The notes below the pieces were generated by a model, which did no database searches, was not told the DNA's origin, and saw only the letters and a list, made by a program, of their open reading frames with translations. From the NCBI GenBank assembly GCA_039583875.1, contig CM077167.1:147577010-147641009 (forward strand): a stretch of 64,000 nt of DNA. Direction: 5' to 3'. A program made the translations under genes and the position numbers. Of the stretch, positions 32,402 through 44,152 are shown one piece after another. Source of the DNA: Platanthera guangdongensis. Its lineage: Eukaryota > Streptophyta > Magnoliopsida > Asparagales > Orchidaceae. The stretch's first letter is position 1; each line of letters opens with the position of its first letter.

Positions 32402-34620
32402 ATAAAATTAATTTACCTTAGAACCCCAAATTGTTTTGGGTTCTAGGTTCATGTTAGAATGAAACTTGATATTCTTACCAGCAGCCTTCCTCACAGGTAA
32501 GCTGGAATTCCTCCTGACATTGGTGTTGTGCCAGCAATCCATGGCATAATGCCCTATCTTACCACAACACCAACACTTATATCTATTATACCTCTTTTTA
32601 GGTACAGTTTTAACAGCATTGCTGTCAGCTGTTCTTAACACTGTTGGTACAGTGGTTCTTTGCTTGAGTGCTGGAGCTACACCCTTGTCATTCAGATCAT
32701 AATATCTGACTTACCATAACCATGTATGATATCATGATCATATCTATTAGTTGGCTGCCACACTTTTCTGAAGGAAATGCGGGGTTTAAAGGCTAGAGGT
32801 TGTACCGGGGCTTTGTCTTTTCTTTTGGAATTGGCAGGCCTTGCATTTCTCTCAAAGCCCAATCCTGTCTTACCCTTTTTGGGAATAAAGTCATCAATTA
32901 AAGGTAAGACTGATTTTGGCTTAGAGAACTTAGCCACCAGATCTTTTTTCCTTCTGAAGTTTGACTTCCAGACTATTGATTTGATCATTCTTGAATGTAA
33001 TAGTACCCATATGAATAACAGTTATGTTTTTCAGTTTGGCTACTTCATTCATCTTTAGATATAGCATTTTCTCTGAATCTAATGCAGCCAGCTTAAGAGC
33101 AGTAATTTTCTTGGCCCGTGCTTTGTTAAGGATTCTGCTTTTCTTAAGTGTTTGAAACAGATCACCATATTCATCAATAAGTTGATGAACATCTCCTTCA
33201 GATTCAGATTCATCTACATCTCTTGATGCAGATGCTTCTGATTCTGAACCAGTATAATAATAAGAATCTATTGGAGAATTGTTTACCTTACTAGGTCCAG
33301 GCTGATCCTAGCACTGATCTTCTTCTGTCAAGGCCATCAGCCCTTTACAACAAGGTTCTTCAATTTCATTTACTGAATCCAGCCACTTCAAGAACTCAGC
33401 CTCTTCTACATCCTCTTCAGTTGCCAATAGTCCTATATATGCTTCAGCTTCAGCTTTAGCCTCAGAGTTTGATGATGAAGAATCTGACCATCTTTTTTGC
33501 TTCTTTGCTACAAAGGATTTATCCTTCTTGCCCTTGTTTTTTAGTTTCTTCTTATCATTAGATTCTTTCCTTTTGTTAGGACAATCAGCTACCATATGTC
33601 CAGGTCTGTTGCAGCAATAGCAAATAATCTTAGTTGAAGATAATTTACTAGGTTTAGAGTTATACATGTCCTTTCTAGAGGATTTCTTTTTCTGATAGTA
33701 ATCATCCTTGGATTGTGAAGATGATGACTTGGATCTCCACTGTTTATTCTTCAAAACCTTTGAAATTGTTTTGAGAAAGCTACTAAGTCTTCATCAGAAT
33801 TTGGACTATTTGATGTGTTACTGTCAGAACTTTCTGAAATAACTTTTGCAGCTTTCCTAGGAGGTGATGGAGACATCCTCCTATCCTTTCTTATGGCTTC
33901 AGTCTTGAAAGCCACTGACTTATCTCTGTAATCAACTTCATTACTTTTCTCCTCCTTCTTCCTGACCATCAGCTGCATTTCATATGAAAGTAGTTTGCCA
34001 AATAATGTTGGAGGTGAAATTTCTGCTAGTTTGGCCACTTCCCTAATGACACATATCTTGTTGTCCCAGTCCTTAGTTAAAGATCTCAAAAACTTATCAT
34101 TTAACTCATATGTATTGAATACTCTTCCATATGACATCAATTTATTAACTATTTTGAAGAATTTCTTGTAGCATTCAGTTATGCTGTCTGTTTTAGATTG
34201 TCTAAAACTTTCATACTCCTGATTCAGCATAGACTTTCTATCTTCTCTCACCTCTTCTGAACCCTCCATGTAGACAATCTGGGTGTCCCACATTTCTTTG
34301 GAGGTCTTGCAGTGAATCAAATTTTAGAATGTTGAATCATCTATGATACTGACTATTATATTTTGTGCTCTCTCATCCATAGTAGCCAAGATGATCTCAT
34401 CCTTTGTCATTTCAGAATATTCCTTTGGTGTCCTGAGATTTGCATCAAGAACTGAGACTTTCATTGGGATGAATGGCCCTTCTTTGACTGTCATGTAGAT
34501 TCTTGGATCTGAAGCTTCCATAAACAATCTAACTCTTTCTTTCCATATGCCAAAAATCTCTTTCTTGCATATAGGTAACTTCATAGAACCAAACTCCTTA
34601 TGACTCTTAATGGAACCCAT
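32402..34620 (-). pseudogene. Element A gag (two zinc knuckles, several breaks)
   Basis: The ATG at 34620 starts MGSIKSHKEFGSMKLPIC. The Gag core runs across three open pieces with breaks near 34322 and 33752: KERVRLFMEASDPRIY, MTKDEIILATMDERAQ, SKEMWDTQIVYMEG, NDKFLRSLTKDWDNK and LLSYEMQL. A first zinc knuckle CYCCNRPGHMVADC lies near 33600, then an acidic region and a coiled-coil-like linker. A second zinc-knuckle-like motif CWCCGKIGHYAMDC (about 32520-32570) lies just before protease. Two such motifs also occur in element C. Confidence 0.83.
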
Positions 34621-34688
34621 TTTGCCTAATAGATTTCTTCCTTGGAGATCTACTCAGACTGTTAGGTCTATTCTTTGAGTAACCTTCC

Positions 34689-34700
34689 TCTAATACCACT
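34689..34700 (-). other. Primer binding site of element A (initiator tRNA-Met, one mismatch)
   Basis: The minus strand reads AGTGGTATTAGA next to the LTR end. TGGTATTAGA differs by one C-to-T from the tRNA-iMet complement. Confidence 0.85.
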
Positions 34701-36456
34701 TGAAAGAATTGGTTTCAAGATGTTCTAAACACCTAGAGGGGGGGGGGGTGAATAGGTTCAATTCGTTTTTTGACTTAGGCAGATAATTCTATCTAGTTTA
34801 GCAATGTATTCAGCATAAAATACAACACAACATTCACATACACAGCATTCACAGATTGCACACCAGTTTTATAGTGGTTCCCCAAATGATGGGTACATCC
34901 ACTTTCCCCCTTCGCCTATCTAGCAGTGTACTAGATTCGGCCTAACTTCCTTCCTTCTTCTCAGATCCGCAGATCTTACATCTCAGAACCAAGATTGGTT
35001 CCTCCAACTCAGAGTGAATCCACACTCCTATAACTCAGGCACAAGACCTACCTCAGCCTCTTCCACAGGCCTATAAATCAGAGTGACACCCCACTCCTAC
35101 AACTCAGGCAACAGCCCTACCTAAGCCTCTTTCACAGGCCTACAACTCAGGGAACAGATTCCCATACCTCAGACACTCAGCCCTACCTCAGCCTTTATAA
35201 TTTAGGCTTACAACTCAGAGATGTAAATCTCATACACTCAGATCTATTACAGATCCTACAAAAATTATTGATGAAAAGATGTTGATATCTTCAACCAGAT
35301 GGAGAGAGAATTGGTTGAAGGCTTCTTGATCAGTTGTTGATATAACTGATTTCTAAAGGATCAACCTGTCTTAGCTTTCTTCAAAGCTTCTTGAATCTGA
35401 ACAAAGTAGGGTTGATTTTCTTGATGTTGGAGTTGATCTTCAATCAGCTTCCTTCAGAAATTAATCTGAATTCTTCTTCAGACTTGATCTGAATTCTTCA
35501 GGCAGACTGTTCAGAATCTGCCTTCACTGGATGAGAACTTATCTCATTCTTGTTTTTCTCTCTCTACAATTTGTTTACTGTTTCCTCTTTCTCTTCTTCT
35601 GGATTCTCAATCCTTTAGAGATTATAATTGATTGTCTTGATTAACTTTTCTCTATTTTGTATGTGTTGTTCTTCTTGTTATTCTTCTTATTGTTGAGAGA
35701 GCACATCTATATATAGGCTTCATCCATGGTAATCGGCTATTCCAGTTTCAAACAGTCTTCTGACACCTCTGACAGATGTGACAATAATGTCAGTAATGAC
35801 AGCTGTCAAGTCTTCAGTTGTATTACTTCAGCCTTCATTGGACTTTGACTCAGCAGCAGAGAATGTTGACTGAATACTTCATATGTGTTGACACACATAG
35901 TACATGTGTCGACACAAGTCTTGTTGTTGTCGACACAGCTTCACTTTTACTTCTCAACACAGCTTCTGTGGAATGTGTCGACACAAGTCCTGTGTGTCGA
36001 CACAAACACTCTTTCTCTTGACAAAGTTGGTGTCGACTGAATTCTGGTGTGTGTCGACAGAATTCTGGAATGTGTTGATAGCTTCTCTGTGTGTCGACAC
36101 AACTCCTGATAATGTCGACACAATCTAGCGCTTAGTGTCGACACAATGTTGTCGATAGATTTTCTGTGTGTCGACACAAATTCTGGGCGTCGACACAATC
36201 TGGCCCTTGGTGTCGACACAGCGTTGTCGACAGATTTTCTGTGTGTCGACACAAATTCTAGGTGTCGACACAATCTGCCCCTTGGTGTCGACACAACCAT
36301 TCCCAAGTGTCGACACTTATACTTAGAGAATTTTCGTTTCCATTTACTTAACCTGCACATGATAACTCAACACAACAACAAATACAAATTGATGCATATC
36401 ATTGAGTTAGGTGAGGCTTCTCCAAATATAGTACACATTTTCCAATGTACCCAACA
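34701..36456 (-). repeat. 5' LTR of copia element A
   Basis: It is 1756 bp. On the minus strand it runs TGTTGGGTACATTGG...TTCTTTCA. It holds GTGTCGACAC arrays at 35880-36320, a TATATATA box at 35708-35715, and a run of 11 G (11 C on the element strand) at 34738-34748 near the PBS. At 36457 the sequence changes to gypsy II LTR. Confidence 0.92.
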
Positions 36457-38413
36457 CTAATTAACAAGATTTATCATTCATAGCACTACGGTGGTCAGCA
36501 TAAAATAGTACATCAAAATCTAGAGTTCATTAGCAACGTCGATTCCACCGAATTCAAATTCATATTATATAAACCCCAGAATTTAAGTGCAAAATAAATC
36601 TGGACAGCAAATTTGACCGGAGATTTCTGAAGCTACAGGAATCCGGTGAAGACATGTAACCACTCGATGGAAAGGTCTTTCCATGGGTTACAACTTTCAT
36701 ATACAGCCCACAACCCAGATTTGAGTGTATCCTATTTGAAATCAGCCTTGAAGTACGCTGCGTACAGAACACAATTTCTGCATGCAGGATTTATTGGACG
36801 TCATGTTCGTTCAGACTTTCCCGTGGCTGCATACTTTGCATAAAGACGTGCAACCACTCGTTGGAAAGGTATTTGCAAAGGCTTCAACTTTCGTGTTTAG
36901 GTGAAATCCCAGATCTGGCCACATCCTACATGAAAATGGCCAAGAAGATCGCTGTGCGCATAATACAGATTCTGCACGCTTCTTAAAGAGGAATGAACGA
37001 CATCAGTTCATCTTCCTCCTCAAGTCAATCTTCCAAAAATCACTCCAGAAATTCCTCCTCCCTTATTCACCGTCAAAGGGGCCATGATTCTTCACGAAAC
37101 TAGCCACCCATCATCACATAGAAGAAAGGGGAGGTTGAAGAGATCTAAAACCTAGAACACATGTACTAGCATGGCCGTCCCTAGAAAACTCCTTCTCTCC
37201 ATCAAAACTCTCTTGATTCGATATCTCTCCTAAGAAAATAACTAAAGATCTAGCACCAAAGGAGAGGGGAGGAAGCTCACCTCATTTCCGGCATTTCCAC
37301 CATTTTCGGCCATGGATCTCGTGACTCTTCTCGGCGGCATCTTCTTTTCCACGGCGGTGACGGATCTTCTCCTCTAGAACTAGATCCAGCGACTTCCTTC
37401 TCTCAACAGGAGTTTCTCTCAGAAAAATGGCTGGAATGAGGAGTGAAAATGGCTAGGGTTATCACTTCCCCTTTTATATAAAAGTGACACGGGCAGGGAC
37501 ACGCCCGTGTCCTTACCCGTGTCCTGCTTAGGCGAAGCGTTACGACGGTTTTTGTGCGTCGGTTCAATACTCGACACGACATACGGGTGGGACACGCCCG
37601 TGTCGGTAGTCACGCCCATGACATGGGGCGTGTAACCCACTCGAGACTTACTCGAGAGGACTTACTTGAGAGAAAACCAACTACTCGAGTACCCGGATAG
37701 GACACGCCCGTGTCACAGGGATGACAAGCCCGTGTCACCACCTCTTACTCGAGTACTTTTCCACCTACTCGAGTATATTTCGACCTACACGAGAGCTACT
37801 CGAGGATGAGCGGGACACGCCCTGTGACACGCCCGTGTCACAGGCCGTGTACCCCATACTTGACACTCGACGATCGTCGAGCGCTGGTCATCGACCAGAG
37901 GGAACACATGCCCTCCGACATGCCCGTGTCGGATGGGACACGCACGTGACACTGGGCGTATTCCCTCTGTCGACCATTTTTGTCGACCAAAGTCTCGAGT
38001 GTCGACACAAAGGAGGACACGCCCTAGGTCACGCCCCAGACCCGCCCATGACACGGGGCGTGTCTCGCCCGAACACTTCATCGAACCCATTTTCGTCGAT
38101 CTCGACACGACTCGTCGAGCTCAACTCGACATGTCGACACACAGGTAGGGACATGCCCGTGTCTCTACCCGTGTCATATAAATCGTCGATCTCTACACGA
38201 AGCTTGTCGATCTCGACACGCTGTGTCGAGTTCAACTCGACACACACGCACACGGGTAGGGACACGCCAGTGTCTCTACCCATGTCCCTTGTTTGACTGA
38301 TTTCTCCTCCTTTTCACATGTGCTGCCCTGTTGTCAACACTCCCCTGAACCCAAGTCAGCTCTCCTGACTCAAAAACACATACGAGGGGCCTAGTACGAT
38401 TCGGGACGTTACA
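36457..38413 (-). repeat. 3' LTR of gypsy II (interrupted by element A)
   Basis: On the minus strand it starts TGTAACGTCCCGAATCG at 38413 and is cut by the element A insertion at 36456; the rest lies outside the window. The pol-near part (37480-38300) is rich in CACGCCCGTG palindromes and CTCGAG/TCGA motifs. TTTTATATAAAAG at 37472-37484 is a likely TATA region. Confidence 0.88.
37472..37484 (-). promoter_or_regulatory. TATA-like box of gypsy II/III LTR family
   Basis: CTTTTATATAAAAG is kept in all three LTR copies (here, 54049-54062 plus strand, 55684-55697 minus strand), directly after the palindrome-rich U3 part and before a GGGGAAGTGATAACC start region. Confidence 0.6.
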
Positions 38414-38510
38414 AATCCTATAAACAAAATAAAAGATTTCATCCCCGAAATCATGCTTAGGTTATGGAGAGAAAAGCATAACAGAAATATAATATGCTTT
38501 TTAAATAAAA

Positions 38511-39059
38511 TTACCTTGAGCAAACAACTCCGGATAGTGTTTTTTGCATCAAATCCATTGGCTCCCATGTATATTCCTCCTTCCCATGATTAGACCATAG
38601 CACTTTCACTAAAGGAACACTTTTGCGGTGCAATATCCTTGTCTCATTATCTACGATCCGCACCGGCTCTAGTCGCACAGACCTATCGGACTCCACAGCA
38701 CCATCGGTTATGGGGATGTATTGATCGGGCCGCAGCAACACCTTCCGAAGCGACGACACATGGAACACGTCGTGGAGGTTCTCTAGCTCGAGAGGTAACT
38801 CCAACCGATAGGCCAACATGTCAATCCTTTCCAATATAGTATAAGGCCCAACATACCTTGGGCTGAGCTTTTTCACACCACGCACACGTGACACTCCATG
38901 CATCGGTCGTAATTTTAGGAACACCTTATCACCCGCTTGAAACTCCACCATCCGGTGTCTTGCATTGTAATACTTCGTCTGTCGACTTTGAGCCTCCAAC
39001 ATGCGATCCCATATCAGTCTAACCGCCGCATCGGTATCATCAATATATTCAACGCCCAA
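38511..39059 (-). pseudogene. Gypsy II pol C-terminus: integrase tail and chromodomain-like segment
   Basis: It contains RQTKYYNARHRMVEF, AGDKVFLKLRPMHGV and KKLSPRYVGPYTILER (integrase tail), then LENLHDVFHVSSLRK, and VKVLWSNHGKEEYTWEPMD, the chromodomain-like end. It overlaps the upstream frame by 46 bases because a frameshift near 39060 moves the reading after LSWVQDE. Confidence 0.83.
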
Positions 39060-41245
39060 AGCCTTCGGGCTTCATCTTGCACCCAAGACAAAGGGGTTCT
39101 ACACCTCCTTCCGTAAAGAGCTTCATGAGGCGCCATGCCGATGCTAGCCTGATGGTTATTATTGTAGGAGAATTCTACCAACGGTAAGAGCCTTTCCCAC
39201 AGCTCTCCTCTATCCAACACACATAATCTCAACAAATCTTCCAATGTCCGGATGGTCCTTTCAGATTGCCCATCCGTCTGAGGATGAAACGTGGTGCTGA
39301 AGGTAAGGCACGAGCCCAAATACGCCTGTACCGCTTTCCACTCATTGGAGGTAAACCGACCATCACGATCAGACACGATTGTCTTAGGCACGCCATGATA
39401 CCGTACGAATTGCTCCACAAATAGGCGTACTAAGACATCCACATGAGTTTCTTTCTTCATTGGGATAAACCGGGCTACTTTCGTCAGGAGATCGACTATC
39501 ACCCACACTGAATCATTCCCGGAGCGTGAGCGAGGTAACCCATGGACGAAGTCCATGGAGATATCCTCGAACTTCCATTTGAGTATGAGCAACAATTGTA
39601 ACAAACCACCGGGGCTCTTGTATTCTGCCTTCACTCTTTTACAAGCTTCACAGCGTGTAACAAAATATCGGACATCCTTCTTCATTCCCGGCCAACACAT
39701 GGTCTTCCGCAAGCCGGCGTATATCTTGGCAATACCCGGGTGCACCGAATACTGAGAGCAATGTGCCTCTCTCAAGATATCCTCCCGGATTCTGCCACCC
39801 TTGGGAATGTATAGCCGACCACGGAAATAAACGAGGCCGTCTTTTAGTGTATACTCGTCAGAAGTACCATCTTCGATTGCCTTGACCGCCAGGGCCAGAG
39901 CCGCATCCCTTCCTTGCTCCGCCCGAATTCGGTACAGGATATCACAAACTATGCTCATGGTTGCCAAATACTCCGTATACTCTGCCGAAGGAGCCTTATA
40001 TACTAAGGTAATATCCATCTCTTCAATCATTCGAGCCAACTCCATACTCATCAATCGAGCCTCTGGGCTAGAGCCTGGTACCTTCCTACTCAATGCATCA
40101 GCCACCGAGTTCGCCTTTCCGGGGTGGTAGTTCATGGTGAACTCATAGTCACATAGAAATTCTAACCACCGTCGTTGTCTCAAGTTAACCTCCTTCTGAG
40201 TGTGAACGTACTTCAAGGTTTTGTGATCTGAAAAAATCTCGCAGTGGACGCCGTATAGATAATGCCTCCAAACCTTCAAGGCGAACACCACTGCTCTAAG
40301 CTCCAAATCGGGAACCGGGTAATTGATTTCATATTTCTTCAGTTGTCTTGAAGCATAAGCAATCACGTGTCCATGCTGCATCAACACCGCTCCCATCCCT
40401 TGATATGATGCGTCAATGTAAACTTGAAATCCTTCCTTCCCAAACGGAAGTGCAAGGATGGGGGCAAAGGTAAGTCTGTCCTTCAGCTCCTGGAACGCCG
40501 CTTCACAATGGGGTGTCCACTCAAATGGCACACCTTTCTTCGTCAATGAAGTAAGAGGAAGAGCAATCTTTGAAAATCCTTTTACGAACTTGCGGTAGTA
40601 CCCGACAAGTCCAAGGAAACTCCTCACATTGGCCGCCGACTTCAAGGGCGACCACTCTTTCACGGCACGCACCTTGGCCGGATCCACCGCTAGTCCTGCT
40701 CCACTGATCACATGCCCCAAGAAAGCAACCTCTTTAAGCCAGAATTCGCACTTGCTGAACTTGGCGAACAAGGCGTGCCCTTTTAATTTCTTCAATACCA
40801 ATGTCAAGTGCTCGACATGCACCTCCTCCGTCTTTGAGTAGAACAATATGTAGTCGATGAAATTGATGATGAAGATATCCAAATAAGGTTCAAACACCTT
40901 ATTCATCAGGCTCATGAAGGCCGAAGGGGCATTTGTGAGCCCAAACGGCATTACAGTGAACTCGTACAACCCATATCTTGAACTAAAGGTCATTTTCTGG
41001 ATGTCACCTTCTTGTATTCTCAACTGATAATACCCTGAGCGCAAGTCCAGCTTAGAAAACCAATGCGCTCCCACTAGTTGATCGAACAACTCGTCGATCT
41101 GAGGTAGCGGATAAGTGTTCCGCACCGTCAGCCGATTGAGTTCCTGATAGTCTATGCACAAACGCAGGGTTCCATCCTTATTCTTCACGAACAATACAAG
41201 GGCTCGCCAGGGTGACGAACTGGGGCGAATGAACCCTGACTCCAC
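39014..41245 (-). pseudogene. Gypsy II pol: reverse transcriptase, RNase H, integrase
   Basis: It is one long open frame (743 codons). RT motifs: LCIDYQELN (29-37), [15 protein letters not shown] (63-77), [12 protein letters not shown] (99-110), and the catalytic box as FIDY (129-132) instead of FIDD, because codon GAC is TAC at 40850-40852. RNase [31 protein letters not shown] and VADALSRK. Integrase: [10 protein letters not shown]...CEACKRVK zinc finger, [20 protein letters not shown] and [11 protein letters not shown]. The loss of the second RT aspartate should abolish polymerase activity. Confidence 0.9.
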
Positions 41246-41248
41246 CAG

Positions 41249-41887
41249 TTATTGTAGTTGAACTCTAAACTTCACAAGTTCCTTCGGGGCCATTCGGTAA
41301 GGGGAATTGGATACCGGCTTGGCTCCCGGTACTAGATTAATCTGGAAGTCAACCTCTCTATGCGGGGGTAACCATGGCAGTTTCTCAGGAAATACCTCGG
41401 GAAAATCCCACACTACCCACACGTCTTTTATATCCAACAATAACTCCTTCAACTCGAACCAGATCATGAAGACTTCATCCCCCTTCATATGGGATTTTAC
41501 TGTCTGAACTGAAGATAACAACATATGAGGTGCGAAGCTAATACCTTGGAAGATGACGTCGGAGTCTCCATGTCTCAAGTAGATTAGTTTCTCCGCACAA
41601 TCAATCCTTGCAAAGTGCCACTCCAACCATGCCATGCCCAAAATGATGTCAAACTCCGACATTCTCAAGACCGTGGCAGGCGTATCAAAGGCCTTTCCTT
41701 CAATAAATATCTCAAACTCGCACTTAGCAGTTGCAATCATCTCCGATCCATCTGGTAGGCACAGTCGTCGGGCTATACCAGTAAAGTATTGTACACCCTC
41801 CATGTCCTTAATGAAATCCTCAGACACAAAGGAGTGTGAGGCACCAGTATCGAACAGCGCATAGGCCATCTTCCCGCCAACTATCAC
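41249..41887 (-). pseudogene. Gypsy II pol: protease and start of reverse transcriptase
   Basis: [16 protein letters not shown] holds the DTG protease site and DIILGMAWLEWH the second landmark. It then passes through [33 protein letters not shown] and PYRMAPKEL, the typical entry to gypsy RT. It stops with TAA after RVQLQ where related copies have Glu (QLQELVE). The frame beyond matches 41245 onward. Confidence 0.87.
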
Positions 41888-41978
41888 GGTGCCTTAGTAC
41901 CAATAACCAAAACTTATTGCTAGGTGTCTAGTATGTCTCAAGCAACTTTAAGTTAGACAATAAAAACACGATAATCAA

Positions 41979-43009
41979 TTATATCATACCTGCCATCATA
42001 TCTTGGGGATTCCGTTCTTGTGCCATGTCCAGCGTGTACACTTGATCTCGAGCAGGGCCGGGGTTTCCTCCTCGCGGTCCTCGTCCTCGACCACACATGT
42101 AACCCCGCCCCCGTGGAGCTGCCAGAGGGGGAGCAGGAGGGACATTTCTATACAACCGAGGGCAGTAGCGCCGTATGTGGCCCAGTTGGTTGCACTCGAA
42201 ACACACCAGTCCACGACGCCTCTCAGGTTGCTGAAATTGCTGAGGCTGAGGTGGTGGAGGCAACGCACGCGGCTGCGGAACCGGATGCTCCACCCTATAG
42301 TTTTGGTGGAAACGCCCTCCACATCTTTGATGTCCTCTTGTTCCTCTAAAGTCCCGCCTCTTCCTATTGCTCGGACCAGCTTCCATCACGTCCTCCACAG
42401 GTCTCTTACCACATCCCAAGTGGTCTGCCTCTAATATCTTTGCCATATCGATAATCTCCACTAAAATAGCATCCGCTATAAACAAAAGGGCCTGCCTTAG
42501 GGGATCTCACAGCCCTTTGTAGAAGCGTATGGCGTATCCTCTATCATCCAAGTCATATGAGTCCGCGAACCTTACGAGATGTTGGAACTCTCGCTGGTAT
42601 TCCGTAACAGATTTTGATCCCTACTTCAGTAGTAGAAACCTCTGCTCGAGCTCATCTCGAGCCGATGTAGGAATGAACTACTCCAAGAAGACACCCGAGA
42701 ACTCGCTCCAACTTATCTCGGTATACACTCGTCCTTGGAACATAGAGCCCATGAGTTACTTCCACCACCTCTTAACATGTAGATCCAAGACGGACACATC
42801 CAACGATACAGCCATGTTGGCTGGGCAACGGATCCCCGCCAATAGCTCTTGGACCGTGTCAAGCCATTCTTTCGTGCATACGGCCGAATCCGTCCCGAGG
42901 TAGGCGGGAGGGGAGAGAGCCCGAAAGGTGCTTAGCCAGTTAGAGCCCGGAGTCTGTTGTTGAACCGAAGGCTGCTGCTCCCTAAAGGCATCCAGGATGG
43001 CGGTGAGCA
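41979..43009 (-). pseudogene. Gypsy II gag, 5' end replaced by LTR sequence
   Basis: The N-terminal piece (AILDAFREQQPSVQQ, NWLSTFRALSPPAYLG, EWLDTVQELLAGIRCP, up to about 42756) is followed by a broken middle and then an open C-terminal piece (41979-42485) with the zinc knuckle CFECNQLGHIRRYC and the RGRGPRGG and ALDMAQERNPQDM-like tail. Gypsy III shows that about 25 codons are missing at the start, where the text changes at 43007-43011 into LTR sequence. Confidence 0.82.
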
Positions 43010-43431
43010 TCTCGAGTGTCGACACAAAGGAGGACACAGCCTAGGTCATGCCCCAGACACGCCCGTGACACAGGGCGTGTCTCGCCCGAACACTTCATCG
43101 AACCTATTTTCGTCGATCTCGACACAACTCGTCGAGCTCAACTCGACACGTCGACACACAGGTAGGGACACACCCGTGTCTCTACCCGTGTCATATAATT
43201 CATCGATCTCGACACGAAGTTCAGCGATCTCGACACGCTGTGTCGAGTTCAACTCGATACACACGCACACGGGTAGGGACACGCCCGTGTGTCTACCTGT
43301 GTCCCTTATTTGACTGATTTATCCTCCTTTTCAAATGTGCTGCCCTGTTGTCAGCACTCCCCCTGAACCCAAGTCAGCTCTCCTGACTCAAAAACACATA
43401 CGAGGGGCCTAGTGCAATTCAGGACGTTACA
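43010..43431 (-). repeat. Gypsy II 5' LTR remnant
   Basis: It matches 37990-38413 closely and ends with the same GGACGTTACA edge at 43431. Only the outermost 422 bases of the LTR remain. Confidence 0.87.
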
Positions 43432-44152
43432 CTTATGGACCGATCACCCCTTGGTAAAGAGAGTTCCGCACTAACCCTCGAGAGAGGAGGCGCGCCAACT
43501 CTACCGGATTGTGTTCCCCACCCAATAGCGGGGTTCTTAGCATAATGCGGACATTAAGAGGAATCCTTCATCGGACGAGAGCCCGGTCGAATAGTCTTAA
43601 TGTTCAGGTGAGCGATAGCCCTATAGCTAGGTGAGCTCATTTTAGTGGAACCTCCAAGGCCAAGTCTCCGCCTTAATTAATTTGAAATTTAGGATCTCTT
43701 TTTATTAAAAGTTTATTTTAGTTCAAATTCTATTAGATACGGTCACACTAAGCTCATCATCGGCTCCACCCATTAATGCTTTCATTTTCTGTTTTCTGTC
43801 TTTTTGCTTTTTTATATATATAAAAAATATCCTGACAAGATAATTATCGATAAAATAATAGCCCCATCCAGGGAAGAGTAGAAATAATCGAACCGACCCC
43901 GAGAACAATATGACCTCGATATTCCACCCCGAAATATCCTGTACTACACGTGATATATGCACTTGCCTCCTTTCGTTAAACCTCGATCTAAACTGTTTTA
44001 TATCCAAATAAATAAATCCGCGCGCTTCGTTTTTTAAATAAAAAGCACATCCGCTTTCCTTAAATAAACCACCCGGGGCGTCGTGAGAATTCTCACCAAT
44101 TTTTGGAGTTTTAACCGCATCAAGTTTTCGGACCCGATGTGAAAATAATCAA
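43432..44152. other. Unidentified intergenic sequence
   Basis: I see no coding region or LTR edge. The first part (43432-43680) is moderately GC-rich; from 43680 it is AT-rich with a (TA)n stretch at 43813-43825. It could be the host target region or a remnant of another repeat. Confidence 0.4.

Larger units (their letters stand above)
1..36456 (-). mobile_element. SIRE/Maximus-like Ty1/copia element A, split by two nested insertions
   Basis: Read on the minus strand the parts are in the order 5' LTR (34701-36456), tRNA-Met PBS, gag, protease, integrase, reverse transcriptase, RNase H (ending 29233), a spacer, ORF3 (13664 down to 1614), PPT and 3' LTR (1350 down to the window edge). The copia order with integrase before RT, and the extra ORF after pol, are known traits of the SIRE/Maximus lineage. 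The element's own sequence occupies 1-2841, 12049-13805 and 28856-36456; the rest is gypsy I and element B. The two LTRs align almost without gaps (position 1 matches about 35109). Several stops and frameshifts make it non-functional as read. The outer target duplication cannot be checked because the left end lies outside the window. Confidence 0.88.
36457..43431 (-). mobile_element. Gypsy II: Ty3/gypsy element, both ends damaged
   Basis: On the minus strand it has a truncated gag, protease, RT, RNase H, integrase and chromodomain-like tail, then an LTR interrupted at 36456 by element A. At the other end gag is joined directly to a 422-bp LTR piece, so PBS and leader are gone. It is the same family as gypsy III (matching Gag, Pol and LTR text) and distinct from gypsy I. 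Confidence 0.87.
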
